This document shows positions 1 to 13,219 of a stretch of 64,000 nt of DNA, in pieces. Source of the DNA: Bimuria novae-zelandiae CBS 107.79 (taxonomy: Eukaryota; Ascomycota; Dothideomycetes; Pleosporales; Didymosphaeriaceae); assembly GCA_010015655.1 (NCBI GenBank), contig ML976718.1:124001-188000 (forward strand). The letters run 5' to 3'. Under the pieces are notes generated by a model. That model had not been told where the DNA came from, ran no database searches, and saw only the letters and a list, made by a program, of their open reading frames with translations. Position 1 is the stretch's first letter; every line of letters begins with the position of its first letter. A program made the position numbers and the translations under genes.

Positions 1-24
1 TAGCTATCCCTTAAGGGCTTAATA
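1..24 (+). repeat. Tail of the 5' LTR of element C
   Basis: The first 24 bases (ending CCCTTAAGGGCTTAATA) resemble the last bases of the 3' LTR at 14111 (CCCTTAGGGACTTAACA), with a CA-to-TA change as expected from RIP. The upstream part of the LTR lies outside the window. Confidence 0.6.
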
Positions 25-488
25 TCTTAAATACCTTTAATATAGGTAAATACGAAACTTTTTCTAACGTAATAAATACTTTTAGGAATAAAGGTATTAC
101 TATTACTAATGATAAACGAAACTTTCTTAGAAATTCTACATTATTTTATAGTAATTAAATGTATATGGAACTCTAGATCCTATAGCTTAATTTATACTTT
201 TATAAAATACAGAAAGAATAAAAAGAGACTAATAAGACTAATTTATCTTTACTTATATAAAAAAGACGCTTTTAAATAGATTAAACTATATTTTAATAAA
301 TAACTACCTAGCGACATTATCTTAAGAAACATAAGTAATAAAATTATAAAAAACTAAAATAATTTTTATAAAAAGAGTAAGTAAGACTTTAGAATTACTA
401 ATAAAGTAGCCATTACTAAACAAACTATATAGAATATTAAATAACCCTATTGTATAATAGAATACAACGCTAAATTTTATAAGCATTT

Positions 489-974
489 TGTTACAAGGTC
501 TCTACGTACCTAAGCCTATTCCCGGTTAGGAAAGGATAGGTTAAGGATAGAACACCTTGCGGATATTTAGTAGTTAAGAGCTTATAATAGTTATCAGGTA
601 GGTTATGAATAATCTAATTCTATAATAAACTATAGAATAACTAACTAGGAGATTTACTAATCTGTTATAAGAAATATACTCGTAGTATATTAAGTTAATT
701 ACAAAGAGTAGGAGAGTTATAAAGAAATTATTATACTATATAATATTTACTCTAGTCCTTACTATTATTAAAATTATTATTATAGTCTTACTAAGGCCTT
801 ACGGTCCCTATGATCCTTAAGGTTTTATAGGATCTTACATTATGCGGGACCTTATTACGTAACTATTAATCTAAGCTGTCTCGCACTTCCTTGTGTTCCT
901 TCGCCTTAGTAATTTTGTCAACAATGACGTAATTGTCTGGTTCTATTGTTCCTGTGGAGTTCATGATCGTAACA
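489..974 (-). repeat. Solo LTR of the element B family
   Basis: A 486-base solo LTR starting TGTTACAAGG and ending GATCGTAACA. It is flanked by perfect 5-base duplications CATTT (484-488 and 975-979). It is the reverse complement of the LTRs of element B (48142-48635 and 60107-60600). The first and last 100 or so bases are well preserved while the middle is strongly AT-enriched. It sits inside element C, so it arrived after it. Confidence 0.9.
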
Positions 975-999
975 CATTTTAACTAAGCCTTTTAGAATA

Positions 1000-3580
1000 A
1001 CGTTAGTCTTATAATAATATACTATAAAGAATTAAAGAGACTCGTGTAAGAAGGACTACTAGGTAGTAGCGTAAAATTTAACATTATAAAAGTACTATTA
1101 AAAAAAGCTATCTAGATTAATAAAGAATAGTATAAGTTAGAACGTGACCTGGGCTAGAATAAAAAAAACACTAATAGATTACTTATAATAAAGGTTAATT
1201 AATGTAACTAATTATAGACGTCCTAACTAAAGTAAAATAACTATAGTTACTAATTTATAAAAGGAATCTAGTACTACCGCTAACTTAATACTATAGAAAA
1301 GGAAATAAAGAAGGTTATAAGTTTTTAAATCCCTATTTAAAGAATATATCTCTAATAATACCTACTAATTAAGGACTAAGCCACGTACCTATTTTATATA
1401 TAGTATACTAGACTATATCTTTAAGAACTTTAAATCTAAGAATACAGTTATTAGATAGTTAAACGTACTATTCGTTAATAACACAGACGTAACTTATAAC
1501 GAAGAATAGGTAGTATTCTTTATTAAGCTATTTAACATCTAAAATAATGACTTAGGGTATTTACACTTGCCTAATTTAAAACTGTATACGGATACTAAGG
1601 CAGAATTAGATATTAAAGAGATTAAGCTAGTTTAGTAATTTCTTATACTATAATTAAATAAAAACAAGTAGTCAAGGAAGATAGTAAACGTCTTTACCAT
1701 TTTAAAATAATACTAACTACGCAAAGGAGACTTTAGATATACTACTATGAAAAGCGCACTACCTATGCACTATCCTAAGTAAATTAATTTAGTTAGTAAA
1801 AACAATCGCGAGTAGGCTAATAATAGCTACTGAAGTAGTACGAAAAAGTTACCCTGTTCAAGATTTAAAATATAAACTAAAGTACAATCTAAACTACTCT
1901 AACCCTCTATATATAATCTATAATAGAGATTCTGCAAGAGAAATTTTTATATTATTTGCTACTACGCTACATAATGGAAATACTTCCATTTATAATATTA
2001 ATAATACTATTAAGAATAGTTTAATTACCCTATCTCGCTTTAAGATATCTACCTATAAGCTAAACAAGAGGCAAGATACTTTCTATAATTAAACTAGGCT
2101 AAGAATTAGGCCCTATTACTATTAGTGAATAGATGATATATAGTATAGATCTAGTAAATACGTTTATATTCTAACTATAAGTAATATGCAACACAGAAGA
2201 AAAAATATAAATTTAAGTAATTATGTAAAAAAATTATATCTCTAAAGATTAAATTAGTTGCTACAAATAGTAAAGCAACTTGTAATAAGGCTTAATCGTA
2301 GCTGCAGGATAAAAAAGAAGAGTTACCCTAAGCTAATAAGAGTACTAATTAAGAAAATATCATTTTTTTTAATCTAGACTTAAGCAGGAAAACGCCTTTA
2401 AAGAAATAAATACTACTAATAGTTAGATATTCATTACGCTACTAGTATAGCTTAAAGGAATATAAATAAAGGCTATACTAAATTTAGGAGTAAAGGAAAA
2501 CCAAATGTACCGTGATATACTCTATAGAGTAGGGCTTTACAAATGCAAGAAGGTATTATCTTACACTATTTATATTATAGATGGATACCTGCTACTAGGC
2601 ACGCCACGAATTAAATATAAAATTAAGATAATACGAAATATTTACCCTTAATATCCTTAAAGTAGCTAGCTATAATATAGTATAAAAACTAACTTCGTTA
2701 AAAAAGTATAATCCTATTATTAATTAAGAATAATAAACGCTCTCCTGTAAGCGCTGTAGCTATATACTAAAAGTAGAACCTATGTATTAATAAAGCATAA
2801 TAGTAGATAAGAGAGTTATAAATAAGGTAGTCTTATAATTAAACGTTAATAAATATAAATTACATTCAGTAGATACTAGTAGAAATTACCAGATTATAGA
2901 GCATAAGAAGATAGACGATAACATACTCTATAAAATTCTAGAATGCTACTAAACATAGAATTATATATTTACGGAATAAAAAGGAAAACCTAATCTTTTA
3001 TAATATTAACCTTAGGATCTTATCATAGACCTAAAAGAGGAAAAAAACCATCCTTTAAACTACTATATAATATAATTAAAAAAGAACTCTAGTAAGAAAA
3101 ACCCGTTATTAAGGCAAACCTTAATAAGGACTATATATAACTATTAAAGTTACTAGCAACTAGTTCCTTTATGTTTAATATAAAGAAGAATAGAATACCA
3201 CGACTATATATTAACTACTAAAAGATTAATTATATAAAGATTAAGAATTAGTACCCGCTGCTAAATACCTTAGAGCTTAAAAATTAACTCTCGAGAAATA
3301 AAATCTTTATAATAATAAATATATAAGATAGATACTATCTTATACAAATTAAAAAGGAGGACGGATAGAAACCAGCCTTTAGAATACGCTATAGACTATA
3401 TAAATATATAGTTATGCTTTTCAGACGTACGAATGCATTTGCCAACTTCTAAGCACTAGTTAGTAATATATTTTATAACTATTTAAATATATTTATTATT
3501 ATATATATAGACGATACTCTTATCTTTTTTAAGAATAAATAAGATTACGTTTCTTATATATAAATAGTATTAAAGCACTA
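1000..3580 (+). pseudogene. gag and N-terminal part of pol of element C
   Basis: No long open frame survives. From about 3170 to 3580 a gypsy reverse transcriptase can be read despite stops. The stretch that specifies the palm domain includes YLIQIKKEDG, PAFRIRYRLYKYIVM, TNAFANF and the catalytic motif as IYIDDTLIFF, close to the usual YLDDILVF. The frame is broken at 3580 by insertion of element A and resumes at 10501. Upstream (about 1000-2800) is presumed gag and protease from position only; no motif was recognised with confidence. Boundaries are approximate. Confidence 0.75.
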
Positions 3581-4006
3581 TGTTATGAGGCTCTCACACC
3601 TTGTTCCGATCCGGGTTAGGGCGGTAAGGTATCGTGGTGCTTCACAGATTATTTAGTAGTACAAGTTAATGCGACACTTAGCGCGAGGCTAGATAATCTA
3701 ATCTTATAATAAAGTAAGATAACTATTAGTTTATATAAGAGAACGTACTTGTATAAAAGATATATAAGTTAACTATAAGGAGTATAATAAAGGAAACTAT
3801 CCTATATATATATCCGCGTGCTTAGTTACTTAGTACTACTAATTAACTAAGTAGTCACGTGCCTTGCTTTATTACTTAGTACTACTAATTAACTAAGTAG
3901 TTACGTAACCTTAAGGTTAGCTCCTTAGCACACTTATTAACCCGTTCCTTAGTTACCTGTCCTTATAAGCGCCTATCCCCCTATTATCCTATTCTAGTTT
4001 ATAACA
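3581..4006 (-). repeat. 3' LTR of element A
   Basis: 426 bases, TG...CA ends, paired with 10070-10495. Most differences between the two copies are transitions. Its first 85 bases, at the outer edge of the element, are less mutated than those of its partner; its last 60 bases are more mutated. Confidence 0.95.
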
Positions 4007-4043
4007 CTATTCCTCCCTTCCTAGTCTTCGTCCGCGAAAAACT

Positions 4044-4532
4044 ATGCCTGCTAACTAAATAACTAGTACTTATTATTATCGCGAACTTGTCTCTACTATT
4101 AAGGCGTACGGAAGTATTATAGTATTAAAGTGTTTTAACTATAAAACCTATTCGCGAGTCTACAAGATGTTAATTTATTTAAGGAAATATAGTAAGGACC
4201 TAAAGAGGGGCGCGAAGTGCAACGTAGCTATTACTTATAATAAGTTTTTTTATTTAATTACTAAAAAGCAAAAATTAGATGCGTAAATTCTAGAGGCGTA
4301 AAAAAAGTAAGATATAATATTTAAAGTAATACGCGTAGCGCGTGTAAAAAAAGAGCGTTTAGCTAAATAACTAGTTTTAAACGCGAAGCGTACTAAGGAG
4401 GCGATTACTATTAAGAGCGCTGCTTTAGAGGAACTAGAAGAGGACCTTCCTTAGCCTGCTTAGCCGAATAGCCCGGTCGAGCTAACTCCCCGTGTCTGGT
4501 TGGCTGCGGAAGAACTTCCCCTCGATTTCTAG
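4044..4532 (+). pseudogene. Antisense Cys-cluster ORF of element A
   Basis: A decayed reading frame on the strand opposite to gag-pol, starting 38 bases inside the 3' LTR of the element and converging on the end of pol. From an ATG at 4044 one frame runs 162 codons to TAG at 4530-4532, interrupted by several TAA/TAG codons of the kind RIP creates. It reads a Cys/Tyr-rich segment (KCFNYKTYSRVYKM, then YSKDLKRGAKCN), where several Tyr codons are one G-to-A step from Cys. A long Lys/Arg/Glu/Ala-rich stretch likely to form a coiled coil follows (RVARVKKERLAK, AALEELEEDLP). This suggests a small zinc-binding DNA-binding domain plus a helix. Function unknown; comparable relics lie at the same place in elements B and C. 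Confidence 0.6.
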
Positions 4533-4559
4533 GACAACCCGGCGCCTTTGTCGTCCTAG

Positions 4560-7500
4560 GTCCGCCTCGGACGTGGGGTCTTAGGATGCCCCTTGTGGAA
4601 CTTCTCTAAGGCCTCTTTGCAGTTGGTAAGGTTCCTCACTAGTTCTCACATGTTGTGGCTTTCCGACCATCCTTCCTACTTCACCAGGTACTTGTACTAA
4701 CGCTTAATCTTTTGTAGATTCTTAATTACTTTAACCTTGTACTCCTCGTCCTTAAGTTTAAGTTATATTTTTAGTTTAGCGTTTAGTAGTGCTAGTTCTA
4801 ATAATAACTTATAAAAGACTAGGTGGATCCGTGTATCTATAAGTAACTATAGTTTAAAATTATCTAGTCCTTTAACCTCTTGAATTTCGAATAGTCCCTT
4901 TTAAAGGTTATTTAGTTTTTTACTTAGCCTTGTTATCTTAAGATTTTTTTGCAAAAGGAGGACTCTATCCCCCTCCTTAAAGGTTAGTCCTATAATCCTT
5001 TTCTTATTTACCTATTACGCTATTTATTTATTGCGCCACGTAATATTCTTATGTAGTATTTTATATAGATTTTATATAAGTTTAGCTTTATTAGCTGCGT
5101 CCTTCGCAATACTCTAGATGTCTAATAGATCCCAGTGAGTCGTTAGCTCACATCCATGGTTGGCGTAATATAGCGAGTATCCTGTAGTTGCCAATCTTGT
5201 GCTATTATATGCCAGTTAAGCTATTAGTAATAGCTCAACCTAATTGTCTTAAAGCTTATTTACATACATCCAGAGATATTATTCTAACGTTTTAGTTTAT
5301 TTACTTAGTTTAACTATTTATTTTAAGGTAAAAGCTTGTTGTAAGCTTGTGCTTAATCCCTAATTTAGCTATAAATATAGTCTAGTATAATAATATAAAT
5401 ATCTTAGCCCTGCCTATAATAAACTTGTTAGATTATCTAACCTGTAATATTAGTTTTTATTTTACTATATAGGCTAGTTCCTTTGCTAATATAGCTTCTC
5501 TAATTAGCACAAACCTTAACTCCTTAGTAAGTTAGTAAATTATAACTAAAATTAAGTCGTAAGGATTCTTATTCCCTAGTGCTAGTAATGCTAATAACTT
5601 TACAATAAAGTCCATAATTACGCTTAACTATAGTCTTAGGGGTGGCTTTAGTAGCTATAAGAGGCTATAGGGCTTATGTCTCTTAGGCTTATTCTTATAA
5701 CAGGCCAAATAATTGCCTAAAACCTTCTATACCGCCTAGCGTAGCCTAAGGATAGCATATTTATTCGCAATTTAACGCGTCGTTTTAGCGATCCCTAGGT
5801 ATCTCTAATTCTTATCTTTATATAATTTTTTAATTAGCAGCAGAGCTATCTGCTCGCTAATTTAGATATAGTTTTAATAGTCCCGTGCTATTAATTTCGT
5901 AGCTTAGTAGAGATTATACACTTAGCAATCCTTATTCGTAAGCCTTCTATAATCCTATATCCTATTTATAACTAGTTTATAATAAGTTAAGTCTACGCGT
6001 TGCACTTCTAGTGCTGGCGCAAGTTATATCTTATTATAGTAAAAGGTTCTATCCTTCGCGTATATTAAGATTATAATATAGTTACTATCGTCGCCTTCTT
6101 CTACTAGGTTTAATTATCTACTAAGTGCATCTGCCGTAGCGTTTACGCTTTCTAGTAGATGCGTAATGAGGAAGTTAAATTCCACTATTTATTTAAACTA
6201 TTTAGCCTATCGCTAATTAAGCCTCTTAGTCGTCGTAAAGCGGGTTAGATTAAGATAATTAGAGAATACCTTTATCTAATACTTAGCTCCCTTAAGCTAT
6301 ACTTCTTATTACTTAAAATAGTTAATAATAGCTAGTAATTCCTTATCGTAGATTTTGTAATTAAGCTCTACTCCTAAGAGCTTTTTTACGTAGTAGAAGA
6401 CTAGTCTCTACTTTTAGTTATTATATTCTTATAGTAGTACGGCCCCTAAAGCATAATCTAATGCGTTTGTATAGATGCGATATTACCGCTCTAGGTCGTA
6501 TATCTATAGTAGGGGTGCCGTTAGGAATAGGCGCTTTAGTTATTTAAAAGCTTGCTTCTCTACTTTCTATAAAGGTCGCTATTTTCCTATCTTTATAAGT
6601 TTCGTTAGTAGAGCGGTGACTTTTAAGTAGTTCCTAATAAATTTACGATAGAAGTTAGTAAAGCCTAAAAAAGATTAGATATCCTTTACTAATTCTAGTA
6701 GTAACTATTCTTCTATTATCGCGATTTTCTTTAGGTCTATTTTAACACCTTCCCGGGATATTATAAATCCCAGATATTCCGTTTCTGTGACATGGAATTC
6801 ACATTTCTTAGGGTGTAGGAGCAATCTATGCTCTTGTAGTTTCTGTAACACCTTACGAACATGTTCCTTATGTTCTTCTAGTGTTCTATTTAAGTATATT
6901 AATATGTCATCGAGGTATGCCGTGTAGAATACGTCTAGGTATTTATATAATACTTAATTTATTAGTTCCTAAAAGGTTACTAGTGCGTTAGTTAGCCCTA
7001 TTAGTATAACTATATACTTAAAGAAGCTATATCGCGTGCAGAAAGCTATTTTCTACTTATAACCTTTTACTATTTAAATCCTATAGAATCTATTTTAGAC
7101 GTTAAATTTCGTAAACCACTTGGCTCCTTGGAGTCGATCTATGAGCTCCGTTATTAAAGGTAATAAATAGCGGTTTTTAATAGTTATGGCATTTAGCTAT
7201 CTGTAATCTATATAGAGTTGCAACCTATTGTCCTTCTTACAAATAAAGAGTATAGGGAAGGCCGTAAGGCTCTAACTAGGCTACTATTTTCCAAAGCGTA
7301 GATTCTTCTGTATTAGCTCTTTTAACTCTTTTTCTTGTTTATAGATAAGGGGCCTTAGGCGTTCTAGCCGTAGCTTGGCTCCTTCTACTAGTGGTATCTT
7401 ATAATCCCACTCCCTATATTTAGGTAGGATAGTCTCGTCGTGTTCCTTAAACAGGTCTGCGAATTCCTTATATTCTTTTAGTAGACTAGGGTTATCTAAG

Positions 7501-9900
7501 ACTATTTTAGTCTCTTAGACCTATATATAGTGCACCTGCCTTAGGTGTTACTTTAAGATCCTGTCTATCTTGCATACTAATATTTCTTATATCTTAGATA
7601 GTTAGCTCCCCTTCCTCGCCTAAGGTTTTTAGGGAGTTTCCCTTCTACTAGGGCTCTCCTAAGCCGTCGCTAGTAGCCTTTAGGGAAGGATTATTCGTTT
7701 AATCTAGTCTATTTGTGGATTATATTACTCTAGCTATTTATATCCTACGATAGCTTTAATGTCTCCTATCTCTGTAATAGTAAAAACATGTTAGCTTTCT
7801 AGGCCTTTAATATTAACTTATACTAGCGCCGTCTCGAGGCGTAGCTAACTATTACTATATCCTTATAATTAGGTCCTGTCTGCGAGTCCTATTTGCAGCA
7901 GTATTCTTTTATTATAATATAGTATATTATATTTTTTAACTACTTATAAGGCGATTAGACACGCGTCTGCTCCTAGGTTAATTAGTACTATAATATAATG
8001 TCTATGCACTATAATATCTTTAATTAAGCGCTTCTTAACTCTATAAGTGTTTACTTAATAAGCTATAATAATTGCACTATTACTAGTATAGCTCGTTGCC
8101 TAGTAATAATTTAGTTTTTTAAGTCTTTAAACTTATTTTAGACCCCCTATAAGACCTTTACCTCTTAGATCTAACCTTTAAGTCGTGCTAGCTTCGAGAC
8201 TTTCTTAATTTAGTACTACTTATATTACTATTAATATAGTGTATAGGTCTCTTTAATTTTATTAGACTTATATACTCCTAGTATCTTATGTTGCGGGCAG
8301 TTTAGAGTAAGGCACTTATTCTAGGCTAATACGTTATACCCTAGGTAGCTATCTAAAAAAGCTACCTCTTCCTGCAGGCTTAGGTGTACAAAGTACTATA
8401 GGTTATATTATTTTTATCTAATTAATAGGTAGTCTGCGTCTTTCCCTAGCTATATATTCCCTATTATCGTGCTAGTGTCGCGGGGGTCTAAGCCCTAAGG
8501 GAACTAATCTGTCTCGAACTTCTATTACCTGTGTATCTCGCAGGTAATATCGAAATATTAGTACTAGCTATTCTACTTATAGTACTTAGCCTAATAGGCT
8601 AAAAAGCGTTTATAGTAGTTATTAGGCACGTTATATTAGCTCTGCTTTAGCCTATAGTGCTCTAAACCTTTTAGAAAATAAAAGGCCTTAACTCTAATTT
8701 TAAAGTATTATTAGCATCCCTTGCGCGTGCATTGCCACCACTTGGCGTATTTATGTCGTTCCTGTATCGTGATCTGGCATAGGTATTGCTTTGGGCGCCC
8801 CTGTAGCTTCTCCGCTAGCCAGTAGGCGTCCCATGCGTGTGCCCCTTAGACGATCACTTTTGCCTTACACTAAGACAATTAATGTAGCGTACTGCTGCAT
8901 ATCTAGCAGGTGTCGTTGGCTAGTCTTTAAAAGATCTAGTACTTAGGAAGGGTCTTTTGTTCCTCTTCCTTTTCTATTAGCTCCAGGATCTCCTGCGTGA
9001 GATTTACTTTATTAGCTTTTACTAGCGTAAGGGTGGCTATAGCTACTTATAGGAGATTAGTTGTATTAACTTTAGTCTCCTAACTGTCGTAGTCTTTGGC
9101 GAAGTGGCCTTACTTACTATATTAGAGGCAGGCTTTATCTTTAAACCTCCGTTCTCGCTCTTCTTACGAGATGCCGTTCTTGCCCTAGTAACTCTTCTTT
9201 AGTCTATACGGCTATTTTCCCTTACTATTTTTCTTTTTGTACTATTAGGCTTTATTAGTTATAATAATGTCTCTGTCCTAGTCTCTTCCTGCGGGCCTGG
9301 ATCAATTCTCTTTTTTAGTAAGTAGCCTAGTACTATGCTGTTTTTCTAGCTTACGTTCGTATAGGCAATTATCTACTTTAATTATATTATTAATAAGTTT
9401 TTCTAGGTTATTTGCTTTTCCTTAGTGGACTAATTCGTCTTTAACTAATTCTTTTAGTCTATTATAGTAGGTAATTATAAGTAGGGCTTCCCCTTATTTA
9501 TTAAGTTTTACTATAATTTATTTAAACTCTAGTGTATAGAGTACTACTAATTTCTCCTAACGTAGACACTAGAGGCGTATTTTAGCTTAATATCCCTTAT
9601 TAATAGTGCTAAATATTCCTTTTATGGCCTTGCAAAAGGACTCCTAGTCCTTAAAATCGTCTTTAGTAGCGTCTAAATTATAATCCTCTACTTTGCTATT
9701 TTTAAGAAAGTTATTAATTATTAGTCTAGCCTATATAGCTACCTTATCTTGCATGTTTATGTAGGTAACTAAGATCTTATCTTATTCCGTGTTAAACTTT
9801 CCTAGGTTGTAGCGGATAAATAGTTCTATCTAGGTTAGGAACGTTTTTAGGTGGTCCTTTCTAGAGTAGGATTCAGGCTTTAGGACCTTTAGTTAATATT
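4560..9900 (-). pseudogene. gag-pol of element A (chromovirus type)
   Basis: Read on the minus strand with many stops. A zinc knuckle is recognisable near 9090-9140 (GHFAKDY, Cys partly lost). Reverse transcriptase lies around 6600-7400, with AYLDDILIYL at about 6890-6935 followed by HPKKCEFHVTETEYLGFIIS. RNase H and the integrase core follow (about 4900-6500, with LAYNSTRLATTGYSLYYANHG). The C-terminal chromodomain is at about 4570-4720 (KYLVK, then EGWSESHNM, then NLTNCKEALEKFHKG), with TAG and TGA replacing two Trp codons. The chromodomain places it in the chromovirus clade. Boundaries are approximate. Confidence 0.85.
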
Positions 9901-10069
9901 TTATATTTTCTTATTAGCTTATCTTCTTGCTTATCTAGTTAATAATTTCCTGTAACTAGGCTATCTAAGCCACTTGTTTAATAACTATCTTTCTTAGGGT
10001 CTTTTCCTTAGGTGCCGAAGCTGCGGTGGTCGAGCTAGGTCCTGCTATTATACCGTAGGGTAGTTAAAG

Positions 10070-10495
10070 TGTTATAAGGCTCTTATACCTTATTCTAATC
10101 TAAGTTAGGGCGGTAAGGTATCGTAGTACTTTATAGATTATTTAATAGTATAAGTTAATGCGACACTTAGCGCGAGGCTAAATAATTTAATTTTATAATA
10201 AAGTAAGATAACTATTAGTCTATATAGGAGAACGTACTCGCACAGAAGATATGTAAGTTAACTATAAGGAGCATAATAAAGGAAACTATCTTATATATAT
10301 ATTCGCGTGCTTAGTTACTTAGTACTACTAATTAATTAAGTAGTTACGTGCCTTGCTTCGTTGCTTAGTACTACTAATTAACTAAGTAGTTACGTAACCT
10401 TAAGGTTAGCTCCTTAGCGCACTTATTAACCCGTTCCTCGATTACCTGTCCTGATAAGCGCCCATCCCCCCATCATCCTGTTCTGGTTCGTAACA
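10070..10495 (-). repeat. 5' LTR of element A
   Basis: 426 bases, TGTTATAAGG...TTCGTAACA, followed by the target duplication CACTA. Its outer (right) end is the less mutated part, the mirror image of the 3' LTR. Confidence 0.95.
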
Positions 10496-10500
10496 CACTA

Positions 10501-12645
10501 GATAAAGCATACTCATAAGTTAAGTTAAAAAAGTATAAATAGCATATGATAAGATTAGAATTAATATAGTATATTATTAGTATAGAAGGAATTAAAGCTG
10601 CGAATAAATAAAATTAAATATATTATAAGCTAGCTAATACTGAAAATAGTTACGAATATCTAAGAATTCTTAGAATTCAATAAATTTAATAGACTGTTTA
10701 TACAAGACTACGCAAATGTCACGATACTGTTAATTAGTTATTATAAGAAGGTAATCCCTTTTAAATAGACTAAAGATTATAAAGAGTTATTTAAATACTT
10801 AGTGAAATCATGCGCTATAGCACTTATTCTAATTAATTTTAGAATTAAAAAATACTATAAATTAAAATAAACGTAAGTAACCTCGCGATCAGCGTATGCG
10901 TAAAGTAAAAAAAGAATAGTAAATAGCACTTTATTACGTACTAGTTATGTAAGTTAAGTAGCGTAGAAACACGATATAACGTACGTGATATAGACCTCTA
11001 CGCGATTATTAAAGCACATAAGTACGAAAGAATTTACGCACTTAGTTACTTAAGTCTTATAATGTTTACTAACTATAGAAACCTTATAAGAGTTATAACT
11101 ACTAAGGTGCTTACGCCACGACAAGTAAAATAGTTAAAAAATACTTATATAATAAAAGTTAAAGATTATATATACAATAGGTAAGGAAAATAAATAAATA
11201 AACGCCCTTAGCAGGCGTAGTAACTTTATAGAAAATATAGTAAAGACCTATTCTATAATACTTTAATAAAATAAAGATAGATGTGTAGAACCTATAGTAA
11301 ACTAAATTAACGCTTTATTATTACACGAAAGATACCTACGAAACAACAATGTAAGATTATATAATAATACTATAATAACCCTATATACGAATATCTAGGA
11401 GTTAGAAAGATAAAAGAACTTAACTAATAAAGTTACACATTTAGAGGAATAAAAAATTTATTAATAAAGTATATTCGCAAGTATATAGACTACCAATAAA
11501 ATAAACACGCCACTTATCTTAAATATAGAAAAATAGAAGTAATCTATACACTAATAGCGCTATAGAAAGACATTACTATAGACTTTATAATTAAACTACC
11601 TAAGTTAAAAGCTCTAGTAAATAGAATATACTATAATTCTATATTAGTATTTATTTATTAATGTACTAAATACATAGAACTACTACTATGCTAGAAGATA
11701 ACTATAGCTAAGAAACTTACATTTCTTATCCTAGATTAACTTATACGATACCACGGTATACCTAAGATAATTATTAGTAATTGAGAGAATCTTTCTCCCT
11801 TAAACTACTAAATAACACTTATAGCACTTATTAGAATAAAATAAAAACCATTAATAGCCTATTATCCGCAGACATACAAACAAATAAAACGTATAAATTA
11901 GATAATTAAAACGTACCTACGTATCTACTATAATAACTGAAAGAATAACTAGATGTTCGTACTACCTATAGTATAACTAGAATGTAACAATAATGTATTA
12001 ATAGTAATAAGATTAATACTAATTTAAGTAAACTATAATAAATAACTACATTTCTTTAATTATACATTTCCTACGAATATTAGGATAGAGGAAGCTATTC
12101 ATATAACAAAAAATCCTAAATGAGGTATATAAATAACTCCTAGAAAATCCTAAGAAAGCTAAATAGTAAAGTATTTCCTATACTAATTATAAACGAAAAA
12201 CAGTACCTTAGCTAAAAAAAAAAAGGGGGGGGGGGGGAATAAAGCATACCTGCTTATTAAAATCTTTTAAACTTAAACGAGAAAGTATAAGAAACTAAAT
12301 TATATTAAAGTTAAACTATTCTTTATTTCTAAATAAATACTACTAGTCAACCACTAATTAGGACTACTACTAAATGCTAAGATACACCTAGTATTCTATT
12401 TTAATTAATTAGAACCTCTAGACTTGAAAACACTAATAAAAATCTCCTTTTATTACTAGCTAGAGGAAGATAATAAATATAAAATTAAATAAATACTAAA
12501 GCACAAGGGTTAGCCACGCATTTACCTTATTGAATAGAAAAGTTACTAATATAGCAAAAACGCCTAAGAACTAGAGGAAAACTTAAATCACTATTAATAG
12601 AAAATTAATAAATTTCTATAATAAACGTATCTAAGATAAGGGAAG
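10501..12645 (+). pseudogene. C-terminal part of pol of element C: RT end, RNase H, integrase, chromodomain
   Basis: Continues the frame broken at 3580. Reading through stops on the plus strand, the end of reverse transcriptase follows (YIISIEGIKAANK near 10570-10610). The integrase core is at about 11560-12050 (DFIIKLPKLKALVNR, YYNSILVFIY, RYHGIPKIII, AYYPQTYKQIKRINQ). After a linker (KIHLVFYFN, LEPLDLKT) comes a chromodomain at about 12460-12640 (KYKIK, ILKHKG, ELEENLNHY). The Asp of the integrase HGxxxxIISD motif is replaced by Asn (ISN). No function is expected. Boundaries are approximate. Confidence 0.85.
12214..12237 (+). repeat. Homopolymer pair A11-G13
   Basis: Eleven A followed directly by thirteen G, inside the integrase-chromodomain linker of element C. 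A 13-base G run is out of character in this AT-rich block and may be a slippage product or an assembly error. Confidence 0.9.
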
Positions 12646-12749
12646 AGGCACTAAAGACATTTTATTAAGTAGGTCTAAAGTTAATTATATTATAGCAGAA
12701 TAGCTAATAGTGGCATTAGCCATTAAATAATCTATAATTTTAGCGTTTA

Positions 12750-13114
12750 TATTCTCTCTCTCTATAGCTATTTCCGTAGTAAAATATAATATCTTCTTAT
12801 AAGCACGCTCTTTATCTTAAGCTAATACTTATTTTATTACGTAATATCCACGTAATTGCTATAAATAATTTTTTCTCATTTACTTCTACCTTTGTCTTAT
12901 ATTCCTCTTAAGTTTTATTTAAAAAAGCCGAACTTATATTTACGTAAGAATAACTTATACAAACACACTTAGTACACTTTACACTAGCATCTAGTATAAC
13001 GTAATATATATTATTCTTAAAATAGTTCTTAGTACAAGAATTTTCTATAATAGTGTTAGTACTACAAATTTCTTAATAAAGATAATATTTATACATAGTA
13101 GAGTCTGTAGGCAT
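12750..13114 (-). pseudogene. Antisense Cys-cluster ORF of element C
   Basis: A decayed frame on the strand opposite to pol, between the chromodomain and the 3' LTR. It starts with an ATG at 13114, about 105 bases inside the LTR. It reads a Cys-rich segment (DASVKCTKCVCISYSYVN) and then a charged, probably helical stretch (EEYKTKVEVNEKKL, ITWILRNKISIS, RACL) with TAA stops at a few positions. The frame is lost at a GAGAGAGA run near 12765. Position, orientation and domain order match the antisense relics of elements A and B. Such short Cys-pair plus coiled-coil proteins are, as far as I recall, common hypothetical proteins in ascomycete gene sets, but no function is known to me. Confidence 0.6.
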
Positions 13115-13219
13115 AATACTAATTAATAAATAAAAATTAGTGAGCAGGGTTAATAGCTTATATAAGTAATAAAAGCTAAGACACGTAATTTAAGAATTAA
13201 TCAAAAAAAATGAATGTAA

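Larger units (their letters stand above)
3581..10495 (-). mobile_element. Ty3/gypsy chromovirus (element A), complete but RIP-degraded
   Basis: A full-length LTR retrotransposon of 6915 bases inserted in the reverse transcriptase of element C. The LTRs (3581-4006 and 10070-10495) are both 426 bases, start TGTTAT and end TAACA. The 5-base target duplication CACTA is perfect (3576-3580 and 10496-10500). Orientation is minus: a purine-rich tract (GGAAGGGAGGAATAG on the minus strand) abuts the LTR at 4006, and gag, reverse transcriptase, integrase and chromodomain read on the minus strand in that order. Some stretches (about 4440-4690, 5100-5260, 6740-6940, 8690-8900) escaped most RIP and keep normal GC content. 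Confidence 0.95.
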
